From the NCBI RefSeq assembly GCF_020382885.2, contig NC_058503.1, positions 2,717,110 through 2,781,109 on the forward strand: a stretch of DNA of 64,000 bases. The letters are read 5' to 3'. The notes under the pieces were generated by a model. The model worked only from the letters and a program-made list of their open reading frames with translations. It ran no database searches and had not been told where the DNA came from. Source of the stretch: Scatophagus argus. Its lineage: Eukaryota > Chordata > Actinopteri > Scatophagidae. The translations under genes and the position numbers were made by a program. How positions within the stretch are numbered: position 1 is the stretch's first letter; every line of letters starts with the position of its first letter. This document shows positions 34,951-46,062 of this stretch, in pieces.

Positions 34951-37050
34951 CACCTGTCAGCTCTCGACCTGCATCGTTTGATGTAAATGTCCTGCAGGTC
35001 GGGTAAAGTTGTTCTGATTGTCCTGATTGTCCTCTCAGCTGAGTGGACTACCCTCCTAAGGGCCAAGAGGTCCTGCTTTGTGCAGCTGCCCATCCATGTG
35101 GTGATGCTCCCACTCAAGATGCTCTCAGTGGTGCAGGTGTAGAAGTTCCTGAGCACCTTGAGGGGGAGCCTGAAGTCTCTCAGGCGTCTGAGTTGGAACA
35201 GACGCTGCCTGGCCTTCTGAACAGTCATGTGAATGAGCAGTGACCAGGACAGGTCCCGTGTGATGGTCACACCAAGGTATTTAAAACTGTCCACCTTCTC
35301 CACCTCAGACCCGCCGATGCAGAGTGGATGGATGTCCTTCTGCTGCTTCTTCCTGTAGTCCACAATCAGCTCCTTAGTTTTGCTGACGTTCAGCAGGAGG
35401 TTATTCTCTTGGCACCAGCTCTCCAGGAGGGTGACCTCCTTCCTGTAGGCCTCCTCCTTGTTGTGGGAGATTAACCCCATGATGGCTGTGTCGTCAGCAA
35501 ACTTTATAATGATGTTGCTGTCTGATGTGGACACACAGTCATGTGTGTACAGGGAGTACAGCAGGGGACTCAGCACGCAGCCTTGGGGGGATCCAGTGTT
35601 GAGGGTGAGGGGGGATGAGTTATAGGGGACCACGCGCACCACCTGTTGTCTGCCAGTTAGAAAGCTGTGGACCCACCTGCACAGGGAGGAGTTCAGTCCA
35701 AGATCACACAGCTTAGTGACCAGCCTGGAGGGGACTATGGTATTGAATGCTGAGCTGTCCACAAACAGCACTCTCACATAGATCCCATCCTAGTGTCCAC
35801 GTGGGAAAGTGTCTTGTGCAGCAGGAAGGTTATGCCGTCATCTGTGGATCTGTCTGGGCGGTATGCAAACTGAAGGGGATCCAGGGTGGGGGGCAGAGAG
35901 GAGGTGATGAATGTTTTGACCAGCTTCTCAAAACATTTCATCACCACAGATGAGAGAGGGAGAGGTTGAATATCATTGTAAACACCGGTGCGAGGTGTTC
36001 AGTGCAGGCTTTGAGGACCCTACCGCTAGAACCGGGACCCGGCATTTAGCCTCCTTCACCGTCCTGGACAGCGTAGGTGGCTGCCCTCTACAGCGTTGTG
36101 TCACCGGTGGCGAATCACAAGTTGTAGGCGGCGGTGCGGGTCCTCAGCGCGTCACGGACAGTTTTGTCCACCCACGGCTTCTGGTTGAGAAAAGTTCTGA
36201 TGGTGGCTGTTGTGTTATGTCTTCCACCATTTTCCCGATAAATCCCACAACTGCTTCCGTGAACTCGTTGATGTCACCGCCCGAGCTGCACTGAACCATG
36301 TCCCAGTCCGCTGAATCCAGTGCGCCCTGCAGAGCGTCCTCTGATTGGTCAGTCCACCGTGTTACTTCTCTGACTGCAGGAGATTCCTGCTTCGGCCGAG
36401 GTTTATATTTCTGCATGAGAAGGACTGCACTGTGGTCCGAAAGGCCAAACGGAGGCAGAGACTTGGCCTTGTAACCATCCTTGAAAGGAGAGTAACAGTG
36501 GTCCAGAGTCCTCTCTCCTCTGGTGGGGCAGTCGATGTGTTGTTTAAACTCCAGTATCACCTTCCTCAGGTTAGCACGGTTAAAGTCCCCGGCCACGATA
36601 AGGGCTACATCAGGCTGGTTAGCTTGATAGGTGGATATAGCCTCATGTAGCTCGGTGAGAGCACTGTCTGTGTTTGCCTGAGGTGGGATGTAAACAGCGC
36701 TGATGATGACCAAAGTAAACTCGCGGGTCAGGTACAAAGGACGGCACTGGATGGTCAGGAGCTCCAGGTCAGGGGTGCATGAGTGTTTGAGAGACACAAC
36801 GTTCACACCAGTTGTTGTTCACCATCAGACACACACCACCTCCCCTTGATTTACCAGACTTGCCCGTCCTGTCCTTGCGGTGAACTGAGCAGAACTCCGC
36901 TGGTTGAACGGCGTGGTCCGGAGTCAGGGGGGTCAGCCATGTCTCAGTGAGGCAGATGACATTACAGTCACATATATCCCTCTGGAACTTTATTCTGGCC
37001 CTGAGTTCATCAAGCTTGTTTTCTAGTGACTGGACATTGGCGAGTAGGAT
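34951..37050 (-). mobile_element. non-LTR retrotransposon (CR1/L2/Rex group), minus strand, broken
   Basis: Read on the minus strand from about 37050: LANVQSLENKLDEL and ICLTETWL (start of the endonuclease), then 36806-36144 with VAGDFN and GLSDHSAV (endonuclease catalytic motifs). Next comes a decayed linker with STDDGITFLLHKTLSH, then reverse transcriptase in 35777-34951: [29 protein letters not shown] (catalytic FADD) and [10 protein letters not shown]. Frameshifts occur near 36806 and 35778, so it is dead. The 3' end is missing: homology stops at RCRSRADR, where it abuts TAAR unit A. LINEs are usually truncated at the 5' end, so this suggests a rearrangement breakpoint. Confidence 0.8.
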
Positions 37051-37137
37051 GCTGGGCAGAGGTGAATGGTCAGTCTGTTCCTAACGCTGGCTCGTTTCCC
37101 TTGGGACCTCCTTCGTGACCTGCCGCTTGCGCGTCCG

Positions 37138-37164
37138 TTGTTGTTGTTGTTGTTGTTGTTGTTG
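37138..37164. repeat. (GTT)n microsatellite
   Basis: About nine GTT triplets upstream of the LINE endonuclease, within what may be the element's 5' region (37050-37385). An Asn run in the overlapping minus-strand frame results from it. Confidence 0.85.
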
Positions 37165-37394
37165 TAGCCTGCCCGTAGGATGTCGACGGGCCAGGTCAGG
37201 TCCGGAATTAAGTTGATAGGAGCACAATTTGAGTACTGTGCTCCAAGGTTAATTAGGGTCTGTCTGTCGTATGTGTTACGACCTACAACGGGATGGCTTA
37301 ACAAGTTAAAAATTACGCTAAAAACGACTATATACAAACAAATCTCGGGAGCAGGTACGACAGCGGCCGACCTCACCAGCGCCATCTAGTGTCG

Positions 37395-38427
37395 AAATGG
37401 TAAGTTTCCATGTCTTGACTCTGTGGCTCATCAGGATGTGATCCATTGGGCCCATACTAACAAGACTGTCTGTCACCCTGGTATTCGTAAGACTTTGTTT
37501 GTGGTACAACAACGTTTTGGTGGCCCAAAATGACTCAGGATGTCACAGATTTTGTCAATGCCTGCTCTGCGTGTGCCAGCAATAAAGTTTCTCACCAGAA
37601 ACCCTCAGGAGAACTCAGGCCCTTGCCCATTCCCCGACGCCCCTGGTCCCACATCTCCATGGACTTTGTCACGGGGCTGCCCCCTTCTAACGGTAACACA
37701 GTGGTTCTGACGGTGGTGGACAGACTGCCATGATGTCCAATGTGTTCCGCATCCATGGTTTCCCCATAGACATTGTTTCTGACCATGGCCCACAGTTCAT
37801 CTCGCGGTTCTGGAGGGAGTTCTGCAGCCTTCTTGGTGCCACTGTCAGCCTCTCTTCTGGTTTCCACCCTCAGACCAATGGGCAGTCAGAGCGCCTCAAC
37901 AAGGAATTGGAGATGGGTCTTCGCATCAATGCAGCTCAGAATCCTGACACCTGGTCTGGGTTGAGTTTGCCCACAACACACTCCCGTCTGCCTACACTGG
38001 TTTTTCTCCATTTCATATTGTTCACGGTCACCAACCCTCTCTTTTCCCCTCCATAGACCCGGAGTCTTTGGTATCATCCGCATTGTTGACTGCTTCTCTA
38101 TGTGCCGACCTCTGCCTGGAATAAACTTCGTTTACTGCTCTACCGACTCGAGTCGTGCATTTGAGTCCTCCTTGATGAAAGTGACATATTTCGTCATTGG
38201 AGGGAACTCACTCCAATGAAATTCGTGCTCTGCATTTAACCCACCCAAGTGACGTGCACACACACACAGCAAACCCGGGGCAGTGGGGGTTAGGTACCTT
38301 GCTCAAGGGTACCTCAGCCATGGACACCGGTACGGGGAATCGAACCAGCGATCCACCGGTTACGGGTCCGACACCCTAACCGCTGATCCACGACTGCCCC
38401 CCCTTTCACCTAGCCAGGTTCGTGACA
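37395..38427 (+). mobile_element. Ty3/gypsy fragment: integrase plus 3' LTR, plus strand
   Basis: The plus strand encodes the integrase zinc-binding and core regions: [28 protein letters not shown] with the first catalytic Asp, and [17 protein letters not shown] with the second Asp. [19 protein letters not shown] follows, with the catalytic Glu. A deletion inside VDRL removes about 30 codons relative to the copy at 44874-45308. Downstream, 38093-38173 plus 38402-38427 match the LTR at 48327-48794 in reverse, ending TGACA; a SINE splits the LTR. The fragment lies head-on to the related element at 44155-48794, with TAAR unit B between them. Confidence 0.8.
38174..38401 (-). mobile_element. tRNA-derived SINE inserted in the gypsy LTR
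   Basis: Reverse-strand SINE: its head (GGGGCAGTCGTGGATCAGCG) and B box (GGTTCGATTCC) read on the minus strand, and GATGAAAGTGACATATTTCG marks its tail. The same SINE is at 44558-44828. The LTR sequence CCTCC|TTTCACC is interrupted by it. Confidence 0.75.
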
Positions 38428-38795
38428 GCTGGGCCTAAGAATTCAGAAAATAAAGACATGCATGTAAGGATGGGAAAGAAAAACAGAGGCAGAGCTATCC
38501 ACTCCGTCTGTGTATGCGACAAAGCTGTTGCTGTTGGACATCTGCTGTCGGGGAGGAGACTGCAGAGTCTCCGGGCCAAAACCAGCAGGCTTAAGGACAG
38601 TTTCATCCACCAGGCGGTCAGCCGGCTCAACTCCCTCCCTACTCTGCCCCTCCTCCCCCCCTCAGCCCCCTGCCACACACTCTGCCTGCACACCCCTCTG
38701 CCTCCCCTTCAGCACCTGACACCATATCACCCTCACAAACCCCCCCACCCCACATACACACCGACACGCAATATACACACACACTCATATACATG

Positions 38796-38841
<46 letters not shown>

Positions 38842-39175
38842 TGCACACACACACACACTGACTGACTGAGTGCACATTCCACTTTACCCTGCTCTTTTGC
38901 ACTATACCGCTCTACTTCACCTCAACTACAATAGACCTTGCCTGTTTATTTTACATTTTATTTATCCACTATTACTATTAGTGCCCTGCACTGTTTATTT
39001 TATGTCTTTTTTTATATTTCTACTACCTATTTATATTTTTTGCTTTTACCTGAGAGCATTTATTTTTATATATTGCCTGTTTGCACCGTGGGTCTGAGAG
39101 GACTGAAATTTCACCTGTGCTGTATGTCGTGCATGTATAGTATATTTGACAATAAAGTTGACTTGACTTGACTTA
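38428..39175 (+). mobile_element. LINE 3' end with (TTGAC)n tail, TAAR unit B
   Basis: Second copy of the element at 30088-30775 with the same C-terminal RT frame and TTGAC tail. The CA microsatellite is longer here (about 38755-38858). It starts immediately after the gypsy LTR end at 38427. Confidence 0.65.
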
Positions 39176-39785
39176 ACACAATCTCCACTAGAAAGCCAGT
39201 TATAATCACACTATTTAGCAGGGCCCTCTCTTCTTGTAGGTTATACATTGTTAGGTTATACCGTTAAATTACTGACCAGTTATCCCAGTAACATTCTAGG
39301 ATCACCTTCGAGGCACAGTGAGTGATTCACACATGCACATAAGCACCTTAACATAACTTTAGGCTCAGGGCTATGAATGTTTTGGAGGCCCTGCAAAAAC
39401 GCCTACAGCTGTTTTTGTCATAATGTACATATACACATACATTTCTTTCTGTGGAAACAACATAATTTTACTGCGACTTATAATTTATAACAAATATATA
39501 TTAAAACATTTTTAAGCTCATGTTTCATAAAGCCCCTGGTAGGCCTGGTCCCCAGTCTTAAACCCTGTTAAGCCTGTACATTGAGGAGCTGTTGTACACG
39601 CATCCAAATTCAGGTTCAGGTTGTGCCTTTTTATACTTGCCATAGCAATGCTGGGATGACTGGGCAGAGACAGAGTACTTTTGAGAGAGTAGTTTTGAAT
39701 CTGTCCCATTTCATTATCATCATCTGCACAGTCTTGTAATTGGTTCACTCTGAAAGCATTTTTCATTGGATAAAGGGAACCCTTT

Positions 39786-40016
39786 ATGTGCTTGTCCTTG
39801 CATTGTAATTGCTTTCCTTCACAACACAACTATACTGGCATTTTTCCTGAATTGTTATTCAGCCTTGAGGTGGAAATTGACAGTACAGATTTACCAGAAC
39901 ATCAGTCTCTGCTCCTATTTACACATGACCTCACACAGGAAATGTTGCAGAACATTTCTATGATAGAGTCAAGAACTAAGGCCAAACCCAAAGGCAGACA
40001 ACAGACCCACAGGTAA
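39786..40016 (+). other. exon-like ORF of unknown origin, copy B
   Basis: Differs from copy A by very few bases: one silent change in the ATT/ATC Ile codon and one Arg-to-His change in TRDLTQ (now THDLTQ). The frame and the GTAAGC donor are kept. The surrounding non-coding DNA is about equally similar, so conservation here shows recent duplication rather than selection. Confidence 0.3.
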
Positions 40017-41954
40017 GCTAAAAACATAAGTCTTTTTTGTTAATCAGGTAGAAATGATAGGTGGTGACTGACTGGAGTTCAACGAAATTAAATATAACAA
40101 GAAAAACTCATTGTTGTGTTCAGTACTTCTAATTCATACTTAGCAATGTGTGAATTATGCATACTTGGAATACATACACACTTCAATCAGGAGAGACTAA
40201 GAAGAGAGAAAAGTGAAAGAGATAATTCGAGTCAAATGAATTTATTGTGAAGGGTAAAGCAGACCTTGGCGCTTAGACCTCAGCAGGAAGTTGATCACCA
40301 CAGGAAACTCTCAGAACAAGGTGCTTCCCCCCTGGAGCCTAAATACTGGTGGTGGTAATGAGGAGTGATGCTGGCTGCGTGGAAGAGTAACTTTAAAGTG
40401 GAGGATTTGATTGAAGATGGCCAGACATCACAGTAGCAGTGGTGAAGGGGTGGAGGTGGGTTGCAAATATTCACAAGGCTGAACAGACTGCTAACCGACA
40501 GTGGAGTGACAGAATACTTGAAAGATTTGACGCCTTGCTAGCAATTGGCTGATTTCGGAGAAACGTGACAAGCTGTGTTTGGAATAGGGAAGAATGACAT
40601 AGTGGAACTAAAGGACCATGGGAAAACGCTTGTGACTGTGAAAGGGCATGCACAAAGAGGTAGTCTTCGTGATTGAACTTTCGCAAAGCTTCATTTTACA
40701 AAAAGCCAAATCTATACAAACTTTCTGGTAATTAGTCATGACTTGAAACAGTTGACAGTTGTTTTATCGACCAAAAAGACAAGTCATTTCTCAGACAGTC
40801 TATACGACAGCAGCTCTGACTAGTTGGTGGAAATTTCACAAACTCACAAAGTTTTGTATCATCTAAATTGAATTCTATATGAAGCAACCCCGATTTTCTC
40901 ATTGATAAATGGTCATGTGGACACTTGAAGGGACAAAGGCATTATACAACAAATGCCTTTGTAATAAACAAGTCTTCCTTAATCACAGTTTGTTTAATTT
41001 TATCACTTGGTCAAGAAACACAATGTAAACAATTCATAATAAATATCTGCAACTTATATTGTCCATTTGACAAAATATAACAACTTGACTACCAACCTAG
41101 AACTTCCTCTCTCAACTTTAGATAATGACAACAACAACTATAATAATAATAATTAATATCATCATCATGATATCCCCTCCTAAAAACAACTCATTTCTAA
41201 AAAAATAAAATAATATATTTGACTGACAAAAAGCTATCCATACCATCAATAAAATATGAACTCCACTTTGATTGATGCCACCTCGTAACTCATACAGTGT
41301 ACGCCACAGAATTAATTTCACTGGGAAAAAAGGCTTCAAACTTGATTCTCATCAAGTGTGTCTGTCTTCATACAAAAAAATCCACAATACTGCTGCCCAA
41401 GCAGACAAGACCTTCTGGACCCGTTTTGGACGTCATGGGTGCTGCCCCAATCCTTGATCTTTTGTCTTGCAAAAAGGCAGCAATTTTATCTTAATTTACC
41501 CAGTTTATCTGTCACTGTGATATTTTGTCCCCTCTTTATTGAGACAGAAAAGACTAAAAAAGTCTATATATTTTTTTGAATAGATCTGCTTAATTCTCAG
41601 CTTATGTAAAGCAGGTCTGTGACTAAAACCTTTCATGGTGCTTGTGTGCAGTAATTAACAATATTACACTACTGTAACAAAACAAGCGAGGCGGGAATGG
41701 AAATGATGAAAAACAGTGAATGAACAATGCACAACAAACAGAGGCTCTTTGCGGCAGACTCATTCAATCACTATTCACAAAATGTTCATATCACAAAACA
41801 TGAATACTATGCCTTTATCAGTTTCCTTACATATTTAGATTTTGTAATTCACTGACATGAAGAAATTTCCAACAACATAAAGAAATATTTTCATGTTGCA
41901 GCATGTTGGCTACAAAAGTTCCAACAGCATGTGTTTATATGTCACATTCCCTCT

Positions 41955-43107
41955 CTACTGCATATTGATGTAACGGGAGTCAGCCTGCAGTATCTTAAGT
42001 GTAATGATGAGTTTGATAGATTTTCTGAACCACGAGTAGAAAAAGGCGTAGATCAGAGGATTTAGACAGGAGTTAAAATAGAACAGACATATTATAAAGG
42101 CGGAAGTTGAGGCATTAAACATTGTGTCTTGGCCTTTGAGGGTAACCCAAAAATACGGGGAGACACATATCAGAAACACAACTACAACAACACCAAGAGT
42201 AGTGGCTGCTTTCATCTCAGATTTCCTAGCAGTTACTGTCTCAGAATGCTGGAAAGCGACAGCTACAATGTGGGAGCGCATGGCACGAGCCTGAGACACA
42301 GCCACCACAAACACTCTCATATACAGAACTACAATGACAGTGACTGGACCAATGAAGGACACAAACAGATCTGTAAGTCCTGAAACATAACTAATAACAA
42401 TCACACACTCTCCAGTGCAGGAGTTATATCTTCCTGGTTGTTTCAGGTTATCCTTCAGCAGTAGAATTTGACAGAAAGCAGAACACATCCAACACAGATA
42501 AATACAGAACTTAACTCTTTTTTGAGTGACTTTGGTGGTGTAATGTAAAGGGTCACAAATAGCCACATAGCGGTCAACTGATATGAGAACCATGGTGCCT
42601 ACTGAGGTCGAGGCAACAATGTAGGCCAAAACATTATACACAATACACATGTGGTCACCAAGAAACCAGCAACCATCAATGAGGATAATCTGAAACACCA
42701 TTACAAGACCTACAAAGCAGTCTGAGACTGCGAGAGAGAGGAGGAGGAAGTTGGTTGGGGTGTGGAGCTGCCTGAAGCGAAAAGAGAGCAACATGCTTTA
42801 GATTAATTGTTGTATTAGCGTTCTTGCGGATAAAAGCCCTACAGAAATATGAAACTCTTCCTTCACAGTCTGAGATTCCACAGTTATATTCTGTACATTT
42901 AACAGCTTCATGAATTGGTCAAATAATTGCCCACCTGAAGTGTGAAACTGAGATGATGACCAGCAGGTTGAGAGTTACAGTGAGCAGACAGATAGAGAAC
43001 AACATCGTGTAAGTGAGTATGGACACAGAGTGAGAATGCATGTTCTTCTTGCAGGAGGAGTTTAGTTGTGGAAAACAGAGTTCAGCTCCATCAAGGGTTT
43101 TCATCAT
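41955..43107 (-). CDS. trace amine-associated receptor, copy B (two exons)
   Basis: Exon 1 is 43107-42935 and exon 2 is 42771-41955 with a 163-base intron at the same phase-2 site as copy A; 329 residues. All class A GPCR landmarks are present, including the TM6 proline (VSPYFW) and the TAAR fingerprint NSCLNPLIYAFFYSWF. As in copies A and C, position 3.32 is Ala107 and 5.42 is Asp192. It differs from its sisters mostly around TM6 and extracellular loop 3 (VSPYFWVTLKGQDTMFN) and at VISYVSG in front of TM5, where A and C have VVDYVSG. Intact and probably functional as an olfactory receptor for an amine; the ligand cannot be told from sequence. Confidence 0.87.
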
Positions 43108-43742
43108 TAGAAAGAAGGGAGCAGAAGCTACTGAACACCTTCAGCCTTCTGCCAGAAGCTCTTTGTCATATGACCACTTTATCTCTTTCCTTTTTCTAAA
43201 CCCCTCCTCCCTCTTTCCATCTGTTGACATTTTTTAGTAACAGCAATTGAACTTCACCGTTCTTTGATTTCTTCTTTATCCATTTCTATCAGACTATACC
43301 CTCCAATGGGTATGCTTGTGAAGTATAGATATGTCGAAAGTTCTTACAATAAACAACTGTAATTTGATTTCGGCCTTTCCTCCTCTCTCAGGGTTGGATG
43401 TTTGATGTGACACATTCCCATCCACCAATAGCTGCTAAGGTAAAACAGCACCTCAAGCTTTTGTTTTGTTGTGCGTCAAAACACTAAAGCACTTATTCAG
43501 GTACAACACATAAGGTAAAACAAGATAAAAACAAGCCGTTCTGGCCTCTGAGCTCAACCAGCTGATGGCTCATTGCAGAGGGTGCGAGTACCAGTTGTTG
43601 GCCTTTATACAGCCTACAGGGTGTATGGAGATGCAAGATAGACCCAAGGTATATCTATCACAAACCTGTGTCATCACGAATAATGAATATGAAACAATTT
43701 AGTCAAAATGTCACTGTCATTCTTAATCTTTTCTGCCAAAAA

Positions 43743-43903
43743 ATCTGAAACACCATTACAAGACCCACAAAGCAGTCTGAGACTGCGAGAGAGAGGAGGA
43801 GGAAGTTGGTTGGGGTGTGGAGCTGCCTGAAGCGAAAAGAGAGCAACATGCTTTAGATTAATTGTTGTATTAGCGTTCTAGCGGATAAAAGCCCTACAGA
43901 AAC
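43743..43903 (-). pseudogene. TAAR fragment (start of exon 2 plus intron)
   Basis: A 160-base copy of the start of TAAR exon 2 and the adjoining intron, almost identical to 42685-42845: AAGCAGTCTGAGACTGCGAG, then the acceptor-region bases and AGATTAATTGTTG. It lies just after unit B and ends where a LINE RT fragment begins. It marks a duplication or recombination breakpoint and cannot encode a receptor. Confidence 0.85.
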
Positions 43904-43904
43904 A

Positions 43905-44154
43905 CGTCTGAGTCACACACTTGGGAACTGGGTCCTGGACTTCCTGACCAACAGACCTCAGACTGATCCACAACTCCACCTCCTCCTCCATCACCCTCAG
44001 CACTGGTTCCCCCCAGGGCTGTGTGCTGAGCCCCCTCCTGTTCACTCTGCTGACGTACGACTGCTCGGTGAGGCATCCCAGCTGTCATGTAGTGAAGTTT
44101 GCAGATGACACAGCAGTGGTGGGACGCATCAACAACAATGATGAGTCGGATTAG
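43905..44154 (+). pseudogene. LINE reverse transcriptase fragment
   Basis: In one plus-strand frame it reads [22 protein letters not shown], then VKFADDTAVVGRINNND: the finger and catalytic FADD motifs of the same LINE family as 34951-37050. Both ends are abrupt, at the TAAR fragment on the left and the gypsy integrase on the right, so this is a chimeric junction piece. Confidence 0.75.
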
Positions 44155-44557
44155 AGAGAGGAGGTGGATCCGCATTGATCTTGGGAGTTTCAGCTGGACA
44201 GTGACTGGGTTGATGACCCTGGTGATGGGAAATGGACTAACAAACCTCAGAGCGAGCTTCTTGTACTCCATCCGAAGTGGCAGGTTCTTGGTGGATAACC
44301 ACACCCTTTGACCGTTCCTGTAGCGAGGGGCGGGAGTCCTCTGACGGTCCGCGGCTGCCTTGTAGAGATTGGACTGGCGAGCTCGCTCCCAGGTTCCCCT
44401 ACAGCATCTCACCAAGGCCAATGCGGATGGTACCGAAGACTCCGGGTCTATGGTGGGGAAAAGAGAGGGTTGGGAGGGAGACAGACGGGAGTGTGTTGTG
44501 GGGAAACTCAACCCAGACCAGTTTCTGGGACCAGGTGTCAGGATTCTGAACTGCAGT
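44155..44557 (-). pseudogene. gypsy integrase C-terminal part
   Basis: Minus-strand frame with LYKAAADRQRTPAPRYRNGQ, RVWLSTKNLPLRM and SPFPITRVINPVTVQLKLP: the integrase tail with the GQRVWLS element that precedes the C-terminal domain of gypsy integrases. It is separated from the catalytic core by the SINE at 44558-44828 and stops at about 44155, before any 3' LTR. Confidence 0.75.
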
Positions 44558-44828
44558 GATGAAAGATGAAAGATGAAAGTGACATATTTTGTCATTGGAG
44601 GGAACTCACTCCAACAAAATTCGTGCTCTGCATTTAACCCACCCAAGTGACGTGCACACACACACAGCAAACCCGGGGCAGTGGGTGACCGCGTGCAGCG
44701 CCCGGGGAGCAGTGGGGGTTAGGTACCTTGCTCAAGGGTACCTCAGCCATGGACACCGGTACAGGGAATCGAACCAGCGATCCACCGGTTACGGGTCCGA
44801 CACCCTAACCGCTGATCCACGACTGCCC
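44558..44828 (-). mobile_element. tRNA-derived SINE inserted in gypsy integrase
   Basis: Same SINE family as 38174-38401, also minus-oriented, and longer by an extra CGCGTGCAGCGCCCGGGGAG segment. GATGAAA repeats mark its tail end. It breaks the integrase between the conserved NQELETGLRI-like core end and the LQFRILTPG stretch. Confidence 0.75.
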
Positions 44829-44829
44829 C

Positions 44830-45308
44830 AAGATGCGAAGACCCGTCTCCAATTCCTGATTCAGGCACTCTGACTACCCATTGGTCTGTGGGTGGAAACC
44901 AGATGAGAGGCTGACCGTGGCACCAAGCAGGCTGCAGAACTCCCTCCAGAACAGCGAGACGAACTGAGGACCACGGTCGGAAACAATGTCTGTGGGGAAA
45001 CCATGAATGCGGAACACGTTAGACATCATGGCCTCAGCCATTTCCTTGGCTGAGGGGAGCTTGGGAAGAGGAATGAAATGAACCATCTTGGACAATCTGT
45101 CCACCACCGTCAGAACCACTGTGTTACTGTCAGAAGGGGGCAGTCCTGTGACAAAGTCTATGGAGATGTGGGACCAGGGGCGTCGAGGAATGAACAAGGG
45201 CCTGAGTTCTCCTGAGGGTTTCTGATGAGAAACCTTATTGTTGGCACACACAGAGCAGGCATTGACATAATCTGTGACATCCTGAGTCATCAAAGTCACC
45301 AAAAACAT
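44830..45308 (-). pseudogene. gypsy integrase catalytic core
   Basis: Minus strand: [15 protein letters not shown] (zinc-binding end), [17 protein letters not shown] (first Asp), [19 protein letters not shown] (second Asp), [11 protein letters not shown]. The frame then meets a stop (TAG) in place of the Gln codon of GQSE, before the catalytic Glu region. It inserts proviral DNA in active relatives. Confidence 0.8.
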
Positions 45309-45385
45309 TGTTGTACCACAAACAATGTCTTACGAATACCGGGGTGACAGACAGTCTTGTTAGTATGGGCCCAATGGATCACATC

Positions 45386-45925
45386 TCACCTGAGAGCCTG
45401 AACCACAAAAAGTTTGTCCTCGGGGCACTCAGGGGGAATGATGACCCCCTCGACTGCCGCATTAACCTTCTCCTCTACTTCCCAAGAGAGCATGGCCACA
45501 AAACAGGTTTCAGGTAGGATGGTTCTGGGTTCGGGTTCAACATGGTCATGACTAAACATTCGAGACAGAGAATCAGGTTTGACATTCTTAGAACCATGTC
45601 GGTAGGAGAGGGTGAAGTCAAAGCGACTAAAAAAGATAACCCACCTAGCCTGCCTCGCATTGAGCCTCTTAGCGGTCTTTAAATATTCAAGATTTTTATG
45701 ATCGGTCCATACCTGGAATGGCTGGAAAGCTCCCTCCAGCCAGTGCCTCCACTCCTCCAGGGTCACCTTGACAGCGAGCAGCTCGCGGTCCCCAATGTCA
45801 TAATTTCGCTCTGACGAGGAGAGTTTCTTGGACAAAAATGCACAAGGGTGCAATTTACCATCCTGGGAATTAATTTGAGAGAGGACCGCTCCGACACCGA
45901 TGTCCGAAGCGTCTACCTCGACCAC
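45386..45925 (-). pseudogene. gypsy RNase H region
   Basis: [16 protein letters not shown] is the start of the gypsy RNase H domain with its first catalytic Asp. It continues [29 protein letters not shown] (catalytic Glu in the RELLAVK block) and [18 protein letters not shown] (Asp in TDHKNL). It continues the pol order from the reverse transcriptase upstream. The end of RT is missing across 45926-46062, where the frame is disturbed. Confidence 0.8.
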
Positions 45926-46062
45926 GAACTGCTGACTGGGATCTGGGAGTATGAGAACAGGGGCGGAGGTGAAGCTTTTCTTGAGGCCCTGAAATGCAGC
46001 TTCGCATTCGGGGCTCCAGACAAATGGTCTGTGGGGAGAGGTCAGATCATGCAGAGGTGAGG

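Larger units (their letters stand above)
30088..34951. repeat. segmental duplication unit A (TAAR copy A)
   Basis: Unit A shares long, near-identical stretches with unit B (38428-43740) and unit C (48794-53010), in the same order: LINE tail, an AATCTCCAC...AGAAAGCCAG block, the exon-like ORF, a spacer, then the minus-strand TAAR and its 5' flank. Unit A alone carries a solo LTR (34378-34758). It ends where a truncated LINE begins (about 34951). Confidence 0.8.
38428..43740. repeat. segmental duplication unit B (TAAR copy B)
   Basis: Same order and near-identical sequence as unit A and unit C. Two pieces absent from unit A occur at matching places in units B and C: a block at 39256-39370 and the 40215-40350 block (TTTATTGTGAAGGGTAAAGC). 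The simplest reading is that B and C are each other's closest relatives. The 3' flank (43440-43710) is shared with unit C to about 53006. Confidence 0.8.

Noticed and set aside
37023-37385. 120-codon minus-strand ORF with an Asn run
   Set aside because: Overlaps the GTT microsatellite and the LINE 5' region. No domain beyond the LINE endonuclease leader was visible.
42129-42383. Plus-strand frames opposite the TAAR exons (also 51105-51359, 59076-59282)
   Set aside because: Shadows of the receptor coding sequence. They have no independent start or motif.
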